A DNA stretch of 64,000 nt from positions 124,001 to 188,000 of the forward strand of contig JAJZBX010000001.1 in the NCBI GenBank assembly GCA_021846325.1, in the 5' to 3' direction. The stretch is from Actinomycetes bacterium (GTDB taxonomy: Bacteria > Actinomycetota > Acidimicrobiia > Acidimicrobiales > RAAP-2). How positions within the stretch are numbered: position 1 is the first letter of the stretch; each line of letters starts with the position of its first letter. Below are positions 17,973-26,160 of this stretch, one piece after another. A program made the position numbers and the translations under genes. The notes below the pieces were generated by a model that worked only from the letters and a program-made list of their open reading frames with translations, made no database searches and was not told where the DNA came from.

Positions 17973-18584
17973 ATGACCGAGCTAGTGGAACTTCTGGTCA
18001 TGAACGTCACGGAGTGGCGCACGTGGCTCCGCAACAACCACGCGAGCGAGCAGGGTGTCTGGCTTGTCCTAAGCAAATCGGGCGGACGAGTGACCGAGCT
18101 CACCTATGCGCAAGCCCTTGACGAGGCACTTTGCTTTGGTTGGATTGATGGACAGATTGGACAACGTGACGAGCGGACATATCGTCGGCGCTTTACCCCG
18201 CGGCGACCGTCCAGTTCATGGTCGGCACGCAATGTGGAACACGTGGTCCGACTAACCGCAGCCGGACGCATGCACGCCGCAGGCTTGGCCGCAGTTGACG
18301 CCGCGAAATCTGACGGCCGCTGGCAAACGGCCTATCCTGGGCCGGCTAGCGCATCGATTCCGACAGACCTGAGCGATGCACTGGCTGCTAACCCTGACGC
18401 TGCGTTGACCTTCGAGCAGCTTGATTCGGCGAATCGCTACTCGATTATTTTCCGGTTAGACGCAGTGAAACGTCCAGAGACGCGTGCTCGGAAACTCGTT
18501 ACATACATTGAAATGCTCAACCGCGGTGACTCGATTCATGCTCGAAGTGAACAGAAGAAGCGCGGAACCCGTCAGGTCGAGTGA
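17973..18584 (+). CDS. YdeI/OmpD-associated-family protein
   Basis: A 203-residue protein matching the YdeI-type family: VTEWRTWLRNNHASEQGVWLVLSKSGG, the hallmark TYAQALDEALCFGWIDGQIGQRDERTYRRRFTPRR, and later WSARNVEHVVRLTAAGRM. The C-terminal helical part is LTFEQLDSANRYSIIFRLDAVKRPETRARKLVTYIEMLNRGD. The biochemical role of this family is not established. Start ATG 17973; the track ORF extends upstream without family support. It is isolated in a gene-poor area. Confidence 0.85.
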   Translation: MTELVELLVMNVTEWRTWLRNNHASEQGVWLVLSKSGGRVTELTYAQALDEALCFGWIDGQIGQRDERTYRRRFTPRRPSSSWSARNVEHVVRLTAAGRMHAAGLAAVDAAKSDGRWQTAYPGPASASIPTDLSDALAANPDAALTFEQLDSANRYSIIFRLDAVKRPETRARKLVTYIEMLNRGDSIHARSEQKKRGTRQVE

Positions 18585-19295
18585 GTCACTCAGCCGATCT
18601 GGATATGAGTGAGCAACGCCTTGACCGGCGGATTAATCCAGACGATTTCGTGTGATCGGCGCTTGCGGTGAGAGGTGCTGAAGGCGAATGGGATACAGGT
18701 CGATCGTCGCGTTCAGTGTCGCTGGTCGCCAGCGGTGTGACCACGGCACCCCTTGTTCCCCTCGATGTGGTTGGTCGGTCTACCCCGATTCGTACCGGGT
18801 ATCAGCTGGAGGAGTCAGTTGGGCCGATAGACACGATGATGGTGCGCGAACTCAGCGCGGTCCTAGTGCGTATTCGACACCAGGGCCGAACGCTTACGCC
18901 CGCCTTCATGGCCCGAACGCGGTGCGACGATTAATCACCCGTCGATACCCCAACTGATGTGGATCAACCCACCGGAACTAAAGGTTGCTGGACAGATCGA
19001 GATTGCGCTACGTGTCTCAATCGACCGGAGAGATTCCGAATCTAGGGTGACCACATCTTTCGCACTGTCAGCGCAGGGCCAACCTATATGCCCCCCAATG
19101 ACATGGCCCGCTCGCACAGCGGGCTGTGAAATTACTCCACTTCATCGCTCGTCACCATGAGATGGGCAACGCAGGATCTGAGGCTCGTCGCGCTAAAGCG
19201 CAAACTCTCAGATGTCATCTATCGAACGCTTCTCCTAGACAAAGCGCGTCCCCGCTCAGTATCAATCAAGATGGCGGCTTGACAAAGGAGCAAAA
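18585..19295. other. Intergenic stretch, no supported gene
   Basis: About 0.7 kb with only short overlapping ORFs (the longest 89 residues) and no recognisable motif, RNA gene or repeat. Slightly lower GC than the flanks near 18950-19280. Confidence 0.45.
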
Positions 19296-19412
19296 GTGAA
19301 GTCAACGCTGACGCCCTTCCGGATCAAGAAGAGAACCCTGCGTCAGGCCGGAATGGACAGCGAACTGGTGCTGGCGGCCCTGACCGAGATGGGGGTGGCG
19401 GCCAGCGATTGA
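19296..19412 (+). CDS. Possible 38-residue small protein with strong ribosome site
   Basis: Not in the ORF track. A GTG at 19296 follows AAAGGAGCAAAA, one of the best Shine-Dalgarno sequences in this region, with 7-nt spacing. It encodes a 38-residue peptide opening VKSTLTPFRIKK and ending EMGVAASD, basic at the N-terminus and amphipathic in the middle. It stops 4 bp before the convergent membrane-protein gene. No family recognised; it could be a remnant. Confidence 0.4.
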   Translation: MKSTLTPFRIKKRTLRQAGMDSELVLAALTEMGVAASD

Positions 19413-19416
19413 CCAA

Positions 19417-19983
19417 CTATCGCGCGAAGTCTCTGAGTGACGGCACCACTCGGGGCCCGATCTCGACATCGGGCTGCTCGTTGAGTGCCGCCAGTAGTAG
19501 TGGAGCCCAGGGCGCACCCGTTCGGGCAGCGTTGAGGGATACTCGATGGCCGTCAGTGTCCTTGATGACGTAGCCCTGGACCGGCGTCACCCCACCCCAG
19601 TCGTCGGGGGACTTGTAGAACCAGCGGATGTTCGAGCGGCGTTCTCCCGTCTGTGGGTCAAGCACGTTGCTGCGTCGCACGACATCTATCACGCGCACGG
19701 AGGCCAGGTCTCGTAGGTCGATACTGGTCCGAAAGGGTCCCCGACTCAGGGTGAAGGAGCTCGACGAGTAGCGAAGCGTGGGATGCGTGAAGATGTAGAT
19801 AACTGCCAGTAGGAGGGTGACCGCTGCTACGTCGATGGCCCACCCCAGAGCTGAATCTGAGCGCACCAGAACTGGCAGTGCGAACAGGTCGAGGAGCGCC
19901 GGCGCCCACCAGCCCGAAGTCGTGCTGTAGCGAAGAGTCCCGCCCCGAGAGTCCACGTTGCCCATTGGTCCAGTATCGGTCAT
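19417..19983 (-). CDS. Membrane protein with PH-like cytoplasmic domain, unknown
   Basis: About 188 residues from ATG 19983 (a 195-residue version starts at 20004). Two hydrophobic segments, WWAPALLDLFALPVLV and WAIDVAAVTLLLAVIYIFTH, are followed by a beta-rich part with YSSSSFTLSRGPFRTSIDLRDLASVRVIDV, the layout of bacterial PH-domain (DUF304-like) membrane proteins. Later VQGYVIKDTDGHRVSLNAA is also sheet-like. Codon use fits a real gene. Function not known. Confidence 0.65.
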   Translation of the reverse strand: MTDTGPMGNVDSRGGTLRYSTTSGWWAPALLDLFALPVLVRSDSALGWAIDVAAVTLLLAVIYIFTHPTLRYSSSSFTLSRGPFRTSIDLRDLASVRVIDVVRRSNVLDPQTGERRSNIRWFYKSPDDWGGVTPVQGYVIKDTDGHRVSLNAARTGAPWAPLLLAALNEQPDVEIGPRVVPSLRDFAR

Positions 19984-20004
19984 TTTCGGAGGGAGTCCAG
20001 CCAT

Positions 20005-20446
20005 CTCCGCCTACGCCCGCAACTACGAGTGCAGGGCCGTCTTCCGGCTTCGTAGTCCGCGTGAGGGATGTTCGTCCCCGGTTCGCGGCACGTGAGCTGG
20101 TGTGCTGTCACTTGTCCTCCCGCGAGGCCCGCTCGCAATTGACGGGTATTGACCTCCCCGTCAATAGGCACACGATCAACGATTACTCTGCACCGGCCCA
20201 TCAGGGTTCTAGAGTGCACAGCATTTCATTTAGTGCCACACCGCCATGGACTCGGCAGCAAGATGAGATGGCTGCCCCGTGTGAATGAGCGGTCGCAAAG
20301 TCCTCGGGGCAGCAGGCGAATGCCAGAAGACCTGCGGATCAGGCTTAGCAGATCACACGAGAAACTCGTCTATCTGAGAGGGCGACCAACACCCCTACAG
20401 GCTCTAAAACATCGGCTATCCCAACTTGACCCCGGTTGGGGTACTT
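20005..20446. other. Intergenic stretch upstream of repeat cluster
   Basis: No supported gene. The short ORFs here overlap on both strands and show no family pattern. A small hairpin ACCCC-GGTT-GGGGT lies at 20429-20442. Confidence 0.4.
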
Positions 20447-20546
20447 CCTCTCGTTTTGCGCACCACTTGTCCGGTCTAAGGGCCGAACCGGCATGGTGGA
20501 GCCAGTTCGGCTTATAGACCGGACGCCTGGTGCGCAAAACGAGAGG
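20447..20546. repeat. Large imperfect inverted repeat (42-nt arms, 16-nt loop)
   Basis: The left arm 20447-20488 and right arm 20505-20546 match at 36 of 42 positions when one is reverse-complemented, beginning CCTCTCGTTTTGCGCACCA and ending GCCGAAC. The 16-nt loop contains CATGGTGGAG. As RNA or single-stranded DNA it would form one long hairpin. The inner part is related to the sequence directly 3' of the tmRNA. Confidence 0.85.
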
Positions 20547-20652
20547 CGTAACCTCTCGCGGCAAACCCGGGTCCGACACCGTGCGGGCGCTGCCCGTCCG
20601 GCTCGTTGGGTGTCCGGCTGGTCGGTTGGATGCGCGCCACAGGTAGCGAGAG

Positions 20653-20688
20653 TTGCGCACCACCAACCGGTCTTAAAGCCGAACTGGA
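20653..20688. repeat. Third copy of the tmRNA-proximal repeat unit
   Basis: TTGCGCACCACCAACCGG and following bases repeat, with small gaps, the unit starting at 20457, and end exactly where the tmRNA gene 3' end (TGGTGGAG on this strand) begins. Same orientation as the left arm of the inverted repeat. Confidence 0.7.
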
Positions 20689-21036
20689 TGGTGGAGGTGC
20701 TGGGAATCGAACCCAGGTCCGTCAGCTTCGTAGTGAACATTCTCCGAGCGCAGCTCTTGAGGAATTGTCGAGGGACACACCGTCAAGAGCACCGGAGTGA
20801 GCCCGTAGCCAACTGAATTTTCCGGCGGAGTCGCTGGCGATTTCCGTCGGTAAGCCCTGCATTATGACGCCCATGATCTAAACCGCAAGGCGGGGTCTAG
20901 TTGGACGTTGCTAGTTACCTAGCAAGCGCAAGCTGAGGCTTGGCGTTTATTTTTGTTTCCGGCTCTTTTACGTGGTTCCGGAGACCACGGCTCGCTGCTT
21001 TCACCTTGACGACTGACGTCGAGACCAATCACCCCC
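20689..21036 (-). ncRNA. ssrA: Transfer-messenger RNA (tmRNA)
   Basis: The minus strand shows a 5' GGGGGTGATTGGTCTCGACG and a 3' tRNA-like end TTCGATTCCCAGCACCTCCACCA with encoded CCA; GGGGGUG pairs with CACCUCC (one G-U) as a 7-bp acceptor stem. Between them are a pseudoknot-like GTGGTCTCCGGAACCAC hairpin and the A-rich AACAAAAATAAAC leader before the resume codon. From GCC the tag reads AKPQLALAR then TAA, and the TAA sits in the loop of a TTGCTAG/CTAGCAA hairpin, as in helix H5 of known tmRNAs. smpB lies directly upstream on the same strand. Total 348 nt. tmRNA tags and rescues stalled ribosomes with SmpB. Confidence 0.93.
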
Positions 21037-21241
21037 TTCGCGTAATTTCAAGACGAAACTACGTGTCCAGTTTAGCGCCCCCGGATACTCATGGTGCCTT
21101 CGACATTTAGTCGGCTCAGATGACCCCCGTGCTACTAACCGACTAACGTACGGCGTCCACGAAATTGATCATCGATCTCACTCTGCCAGATGGCGTTGCT
21201 CAGTTAGCGCGTGGTCGGTGGTCCCAGAAGGACTTGGGTGT

Positions 21242-21757
21242 TCAAGCGAACTTCTCGAAGTTGCGCACTGACCGGGCGATCTCGCGCTCCGCATCTCGCT
21301 GGGCGATGGCCTGACGACGATCGTGTTGCTTCCTACCCCGAGCGAGAGCAACCTCGACCTTGGCTCGACCATCTTTGAAGTAGATCTTCAGGGGCACCAT
21401 GGTCAGGGGCTGCGTCTGAGTTTTGACCCACCACTGGTGCAGTTGCTGTCGATGTGCCAACAACTTGCGCTTGCGATCGGGATCGTGGCTCCCGAAACCG
21501 ACGGCGTAACTCCAAGGTGGAATATGTGAGCCAAACAGCCAAAGCTCACCACCCTCGATGCGTGCGTAACTTTCGGCGATCTGTGCCTTGCCCGCTCGCA
21601 GTGATTTGACCTCGCTGCCGGTGAGGACGAGACCGCACTCCAACACGTCGACGATTTCGTAATCGTGTCGCGCGCGCCGATTTGACGCGACGACACGGTC
21701 GGCGCTCTCGGACTTCGCCTTGGCACGGCGCTCTTGGATCTGTTTGGCACGAGCCAT
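21242..21757 (-). CDS. smpB: SsrA-binding protein SmpB
   Basis: A 171-residue SmpB with an N-terminal basic extension. The core VVASNRRARHDYEIVDVLECGLVLTGSEVKSLRAGKAQIAESYARIEGGELWLFGSHIPPW and the C-terminal GRKQHDRRQAIAQRDAEREIAR tail are clear. It binds the tRNA-like domain of tmRNA and brings it to stalled ribosomes. Located 205 bp upstream of ssrA on the same strand, so the two partners of trans-translation are neighbours. Confidence 0.96.
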   Translation of the reverse strand: MARAKQIQERRAKAKSESADRVVASNRRARHDYEIVDVLECGLVLTGSEVKSLRAGKAQIAESYARIEGGELWLFGSHIPPWSYAVGFGSHDPDRKRKLLAHRQQLHQWWVKTQTQPLTMVPLKIYFKDGRAKVEVALARGRKQHDRRQAIAQRDAEREIARSVRNFEKFA

Positions 21758-21812
21758 TAGTCCAGCGTAGTTATCGTCGAGGGTACGACACGCCGGTGAC
21801 TAGGGTAGCCTC

Positions 21813-22226
21813 GTGCTGACCTTGTCCAGAACGCAGCGCGACACGGTCATTGCCGCGTGCATTCGGGCGCTTCCCGACGAGGGCTGCGGCCTGTTGGTCG
21901 GTCGCATCAACGGAGCTGACGCGACGGTCGTCGAAGTCGTTGGGAGTCGTAACGTGGCTTCATCGGCGCGTGTCTACGAAGTCGACCCACTCGTGCTCTT
22001 GCGAACGGTGCGGCGGGTCGAACGTGAGGGGCTGAGCGTGCTCGGGGTGTTTCACTCCCACACCCACTCCGAGGCGTACCCAAGCGATACTGACGTACGC
22101 CAAGCGCCCGATCCCACCTGGCACTACGTCATCGTTTCGCTGCGTGATGTTCCCTCGTCCATTCGTAGTTTCCGAGTACGAGGTGATTCCGTCGACGAGG
22201 AAGACCTCTACATTGAAGAGCGGTAG
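21813..22226 (+). CDS. mec: JAMM/MPN+ metalloprotease, Mec-like (CysO-processing)
   Basis: A 137-residue JAMM-domain zinc protease. The catalytic pattern is complete: Glu in DEGCGLLVG, and HSHTHSEAYPSDTD gives HxH-x7-S-x2-D. Size and gene context match Mycobacterium Mec, which releases cysteine from CysO-cysteine. It is followed by DoxX, the CysO-like carrier and cysM. GTG start 21813, divergent from smpB over 55 bp. Here it may also trim the carrier's C-terminus (see findings). Confidence 0.85.
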   Translation: MLTLSRTQRDTVIAACIRALPDEGCGLLVGRINGADATVVEVVGSRNVASSARVYEVDPLVLLRTVRRVEREGLSVLGVFHSHTHSEAYPSDTDVRQAPDPTWHYVIVSLRDVPSSIRSFRVRGDSVDEEDLYIEER

Positions 22227-22259
22227 GGGTTCTCGACCTACTCAAGGAAGGAGTTAACG

Positions 22260-22787
22260 ATGAATGTGCCGACGGCGTATCCCGGGTCGGTCGACCTGGT
22301 CCTGTTCGTCTTGCGTTTGTACTTAGGCACGATGATCTTCGCGCACGGATATCGGAAGTTCTTTCGCGGCGGTCGACTACCCGGAACCGCTCGGTGGTTT
22401 GAATCGATCGGAGTACGCCCGGGATCACTCAACGCGCTCATCGCCGCTACGACGGAGCTAGGCGTCGGCGTACTGCTCGTGTTGGGGTTGTTGACCACGC
22501 TCGCCGCGGCGGGCCTGATGTCGTTGATGGTGGTCGCAATCATGACGGTCCATCGCAAGAATGGCTTCTTCATTTTCAACAAGGGCGAAGGCATCGAGTA
22601 CACCCTGGGCATTAGCGTCGCCTCGCTGGTGCCCGGAACGTTGGGCGCGGGACGCTACTCCCTCGATCACGTGTGGAATATCCTGACCTGGTCCGTCTCG
22701 ACGCACCTCTTGGTTACCGTGATCGTTGGACTCGGTGGGGCGGCGACGCAACTGGCCGTTTTCTACCGACCATCTCGCGCGTCGTAG
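22260..22787 (+). CDS. DoxX-family integral membrane protein
   Basis: A 175-residue, four-helix DoxX-type protein. LFVLRLYLGTMIFAHGYRKFF is the typical first helix with conserved GxxxxxHGxxK, and further hydrophobic segments occur near residues 55-80, 110-125 and 140-165. A good AAGGAG site precedes ATG 22260. Bacterial DoxX proteins have been linked to oxidative and thiol stress, e.g. the mycobacterial membrane oxidoreductase complex. Its insertion within a mec-cysO-cysM set is not seen in the M. tuberculosis order and may point to a link with sulfur or redox metabolism. Confidence 0.82.
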   Translation: MNVPTAYPGSVDLVLFVLRLYLGTMIFAHGYRKFFRGGRLPGTARWFESIGVRPGSLNALIAATTELGVGVLLVLGLLTTLAAAGLMSLMVVAIMTVHRKNGFFIFNKGEGIEYTLGISVASLVPGTLGAGRYSLDHVWNILTWSVSTHLLVTVIVGLGGAATQLAVFYRPSRAS

Positions 22788-22861
22788 GTCACACCGCGCT
22801 CAACGGCTATTAAATTCGACCTCACGGGTCGTAATTGACCGGAGGAATCAAGGAGCGGTTG

Positions 22862-23143
22862 ATGGCGGCAACGGTGCGTATTCCAACGGTGCTCCGCCCG
22901 GCGATGGGCGGCCTGACGACCGTGAACGTCGAAGGAACCACGATCGGTGCGGTATTGAGTGAACTGACGGTGGCGTACCCGGACATTTCTGGCCAACTGT
23001 TCAATACAGACGGCTCGCTTCATCGTTTTCTCAATGTCTACGTGAACGACGACGACGTGCGGTACATCGGCGGCGTCGACGCGCCAGTCAGCGACCGTGA
23101 CGAAATCACCCTCTTGCCAGCGGTGGCTGGCGGCGCCGCGTAG
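22862..23143 (+). CDS. cysO: CysO-like ubiquitin-fold sulfur carrier protein, C-terminus GGAA
   Basis: A 93-residue MoaD/ThiS-fold protein: VRIPTVLRPAMGGLTTVNVEG, a helix GAVLSELTVAYPDI, HRFLNVYVNDDDVRYIGG and DRDEITLLPAVAGGAA. The body closely follows mycobacterial CysO, which is thiocarboxylated on a C-terminal Gly-Gly and donates sulfur to CysM. Here two Ala codons follow GG before TAG. ATG 22862 has an AAGGAGCGG ribosome site. The stop overlaps the cysM GTG by one base. The extra residues would block direct activation unless removed. Confidence 0.9.
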   Translation: MAATVRIPTVLRPAMGGLTTVNVEGTTIGAVLSELTVAYPDISGQLFNTDGSLHRFLNVYVNDDDVRYIGGVDAPVSDRDEITLLPAVAGGAA

Positions 23144-24108
23144 TGGCGCGCTACGGTTCGGTACTCGAACTGATCGGCGCGACGCCGGTCATCGACGTCA
23201 GTGCTCTTTCGCCCAATCCAAACGTCACTATTCTCGCCAAACTCGAAGGGCGTAATCCCGCTGGCTCGGTCAAGGACCGTGTCGCGCTCTCGCTCATCGA
23301 GGCGGCCGAACGAGAAGGGCGTCTCGTGCCCGGGCAGTCTGGACAAACGCTCATCGAGCCGTCGTCAGGAAATACCGGCATCGCGCTCGCGATGGTATGT
23401 CGGCTGCGCGGCTATCACCTCAAGGTTGTGCTGCCCACGAATGTGTCACCCGAGCGCCGTCAGCTGCTGCTCGCCTGGGGAGCGGACATTATCGAATCTC
23501 CCGGCTCCGAAGGTTCGAACGGTGCGGTGCGGATGGCTCAGCGCATTGCGCTCGAGCACCCCGACTGGGTCTTTCTCTACCAGTACGCGAACCCAGCGAA
23601 TCCAGCTGCACACTACGCGACGACCGGACCAGAGATTTTCGCCGACGTGCCCGAGGTCACCCACTTCGTCGCGGGCCTCGGCACGTCAGGAACCCTCATA
23701 GGCGTTGGGCGGTACCTAAAGGAGCGTAAGCCGAGTGTCCAAGTCTGGGCAGTCGAGCCACCCAGCGGTGAAACAGTCGATGGACTACGTAGTCTCGACG
23801 ATGGCTACATTCCGCCAATCTTCACCGACAACGACGGTGCGACCCTGCTCGATCGAAAGATCGTCGTGCGACCCCGTGAATCCATTGAGTGGACTCGTGC
23901 GATGACTCAGGTTGGCCTCTTCGTCGGTATTTCGTCAGGGGCGATCATGGCCGGTGCCGTCAAATGTGCCAACTCCATTGCGTCCGGTGCGTCAGCAACG
24001 ATCGTGACGATTGCCTGTGACGATGGATGGAAGTACCTATCGACTGGCGCGTGGAGCGACGATATCGATGAAGTCGTTGAGCGGGCAAAGCGGATCATCT
24101 ACTTTTAG
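23143..24108 (+). CDS. cysM: O-phosphoserine sulfhydrylase / cysteine synthase
   Basis: A 321-residue PLP enzyme. [17 protein letters not shown] contains the Schiff-base Lys, [13 protein letters not shown] the substrate loop, [17 protein letters not shown] the phosphate cup, and [13 protein letters not shown] the pyridine-contact Ser. Partner CysO and Mec genes upstream make it most likely the CysO-dependent type, which uses O-phosphoserine (or O-acetylserine) and a protein thiocarboxylate rather than free sulfide. GTG start overlaps the cysO stop. The C-terminus ends ...KRIIYF, shorter than some family members. Confidence 0.92.
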   Translation: MARYGSVLELIGATPVIDVSALSPNPNVTILAKLEGRNPAGSVKDRVALSLIEAAEREGRLVPGQSGQTLIEPSSGNTGIALAMVCRLRGYHLKVVLPTNVSPERRQLLLAWGADIIESPGSEGSNGAVRMAQRIALEHPDWVFLYQYANPANPAAHYATTGPEIFADVPEVTHFVAGLGTSGTLIGVGRYLKERKPSVQVWAVEPPSGETVDGLRSLDDGYIPPIFTDNDGATLLDRKIVVRPRESIEWTRAMTQVGLFVGISSGAIMAGAVKCANSIASGASATIVTIACDDGWKYLSTGAWSDDIDEVVERAKRIIYF

Positions 24109-24155
24109 CAAGCGCACGATCCGCTACCGTAGACCCGCGATCGAGAGGAAATGAC

Positions 24156-24899
24156 ATGACCATTCGCACTGACGGGCGAGCGAGTGACGAGGCTCGTCCA
24201 CTTCGCTTCGTGCGTGACTATACCGAAATGGCGCAGGGCTCGGTCCTCGTCGAAGTTGGTCGGACGCGTGTCCTGTGCACCGCCTCGGTTGAAACGGACG
24301 TACCACGATGGCTCCGTGGCAGTGGCCGTGGTTGGGTGACCGCGGAATACTCGATGTTGCCCGGCTCCACGCCGGAGCGCGCGTCACGCGAGGCCGTACG
24401 GGGCAAACAGTCCGGCCGCACTCACGAAATCCAACGGCTGATCGGTCGATCCTTGCGGTCGGTCACGAATCTCCAGCTGTTGGCCGACGTGCAAATCACG
24501 GTTGACTGCGACGTGCTGCAGGCCGACGGCGGTACTCGTACGGCGTCGATTTGTGGTGGCTACGTCGCTCTTCATGATGCGGTGTCTCGATTGGTAGCGG
24601 CCGGTCGCGTTGGGTCGCACGCCGTCACGGATCTGGTAGCCGCGGTGTCAGTGGGCATCGTCGACGGCGTCGCGGTACTCGATCTGCCCTACGGCGAAGA
24701 TTCTCGGGCCGACACTGACATGAACGTCGTGATGACCGGGTCGGGCGACTTCGTTGAGGTGCAGGGGACGGCAGAAGGCGCCGCGTTCAGTCGCCGCGAG
24801 CTTGACCAGCTGCTTGATCTGGCCGAAACGGGCATTCGGACAATCCACGAAGCGCAGCGCCTCGTGCTGGCGACGGCGCCGGCGATTCATCCGACGTGA
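24156..24899 (+). CDS. rph: Ribonuclease PH
   Basis: A 247-residue phosphorolytic 3' exonuclease that trims tRNA precursors. [69 protein letters not shown], and DADGG-like [20 protein letters not shown] are diagnostic, as is [30 protein letters not shown] precedes the ATG. It overlaps rdgB by a GTGA junction, the same rph-rdgB pair seen in mycobacteria. Confidence 0.96.
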   Translation: MTIRTDGRASDEARPLRFVRDYTEMAQGSVLVEVGRTRVLCTASVETDVPRWLRGSGRGWVTAEYSMLPGSTPERASREAVRGKQSGRTHEIQRLIGRSLRSVTNLQLLADVQITVDCDVLQADGGTRTASICGGYVALHDAVSRLVAAGRVGSHAVTDLVAAVSVGIVDGVAVLDLPYGEDSRADTDMNVVMTGSGDFVEVQGTAEGAAFSRRELDQLLDLAETGIRTIHEAQRLVLATAPAIHPT

Positions 24900-25480
24900 C
24901 CTCGTTCGTCCTCGCCACCGCCAACGCCCACAAGGCGCTCGAGATTCGCTCGGTCCTCGCCGAGTTCGGTGTGGAGGTCGCCGATCGACCAGCGAACATT
25001 CCTGAGGTCGACGAAACGGCCAACACGCTCGAGGGGAACGCGCTCCTGAAGGCCCAGACGATTTGTCGCTGGGTTGGTGGACCGGCGATTGCCGACGACA
25101 CGGGTCTTTTCGTCGACGTCCTCGGCGGTGCTCCGGGTGTGCACAGCGCGCGCTACGCCGGCGCCGATGCCTCGGATGTCGATAACGTCAATAAATTACT
25201 GAGCGAGCTCTTAGGCGTTCCCTCTTCCCAACGGCGCGCTCGATTCCGCACCGTGATCGCGGTGGCGTATCCCGACGGCACGTCGCTCACGGTGGACGGC
25301 ACGATCGAGGGTTCGATTCTCGAAGAACCACGCGGTGACCAAGGTTTCGGATACGACCCGGTCTTCGCGGCCGATGATCTCAACGGTCGAACGCTCGCCG
25401 AAGCATCAGCGACGGAGAAGAATTCCGTTTCGCATCGATCCCGGGCGCTAGGCGCGCTCGCCGCGACACTGGCGCGGTAA
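24896..25480 (+). CDS. rdgB: Non-canonical purine NTP pyrophosphatase (RdgB/HAM1)
   Basis: A 194-residue ITPase-fold enzyme that hydrolyses dITP, ITP and XTP to monophosphates, keeping deaminated purines out of nucleic acids. [55 protein letters not shown] and [11 protein letters not shown], plus the SHRSRAL end, are classical. GTG start 24896 overlaps the rph stop. Confidence 0.96.
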   Translation: MTSFVLATANAHKALEIRSVLAEFGVEVADRPANIPEVDETANTLEGNALLKAQTICRWVGGPAIADDTGLFVDVLGGAPGVHSARYAGADASDVDNVNKLLSELLGVPSSQRRARFRTVIAVAYPDGTSLTVDGTIEGSILEEPRGDQGFGYDPVFAADDLNGRTLAEASATEKNSVSHRSRALGALAATLAR

Positions 25481-25518
25481 GCGGCACCGCGTCAGAGGTT
25501 CACCCGTAGGCTGGCAGC

Positions 25519-26160
25519 GTGAGCGACGGCGTGCTACCGATGTTCCCGTTGGGGATGGTGGTATTTCCGCACCAAGTAGTTGGGCTCTGCGTTTTCGAGC
25601 CGCGGTACCAAACGATGCTGCGCGAGTTGCCCGACGATCACCGGTTCGGTACGTGCATGATCGAACGCGGATTCGAAGTGGGCGGTGGTGACGTTCGCGC
25701 TTCGGTCGGCACGGTGTTGCGCATACTTGGCTCGCAGATCTTGCCGGATGGTCAGACGCTGTTGCGAGTCGAAGGCACGCAGTGCGTCGAGGTGTCGTCG
25801 TGGCTGGCCGATGCGCCCTACCCACGAGCGAGCGTTCGCGAGCGCTGCTGTGATGAGGAAGAAATCGAACCGAGCCTGCTGCAATCGACCGAATCCGCGG
25901 TGCGCGCGCTTCGTGCGCTGCGTAGTGAAGTCCTGACGGACGAGCGACTGCGCCACGACTGTGTTATGGACACTGATCCGTGGGTGCGCAGTTGGCAACT
26001 CTGCGCGATGACGCCCATGTCAACGCTGGACCAGTTCAAGGTGCTTAGCCTGAGCGACCCCAACGATCGACTCCGGCTCGTCGCCGAGATTTGTTGCGAG
26101 CGCTACGGTGATTATCAGCGACTTCTGGCCGACGACCCGTCGCGGTACTCGTTCGATTAG
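25519..26160 (+). CDS. LON substrate-binding-domain protein (no protease domain)
   Basis: A 213-residue protein with only the Lon N-terminal domain: LPMFPLGMVVFPHQVVGLCVFEPRYQTMLREL and GTVLRILGSQILPDGQTLLRVEGTQCVEV. No AAA+ or Ser-Lys protease domain follows; the rest is helical (DQFKVLSLSDPNDRLRLVAEI). Such proteins are common in actinobacteria and their role is not known. GTG start. The stop overlaps the convergent FKBP gene by a few bases. Confidence 0.85.
   Translation: MSDGVLPMFPLGMVVFPHQVVGLCVFEPRYQTMLRELPDDHRFGTCMIERGFEVGGGDVRASVGTVLRILGSQILPDGQTLLRVEGTQCVEVSSWLADAPYPRASVRERCCDEEEIEPSLLQSTESAVRALRALRSEVLTDERLRHDCVMDTDPWVRSWQLCAMTPMSTLDQFKVLSLSDPNDRLRLVAEICCERYGDYQRLLADDPSRYSFD

Noticed and set aside
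20447-20700. Possible CRISPR array
   Set aside because: Only three degenerate units in mixed orientation, no regular spacers and no cas genes.
20345-20740. 131-residue minus-strand ORF across the repeat cluster and tmRNA 3' end
   Set aside because: Its apparent internal repeats come from the DNA inverted repeat, and its N-terminus is the tmRNA acceptor end, so it is not a protein gene.
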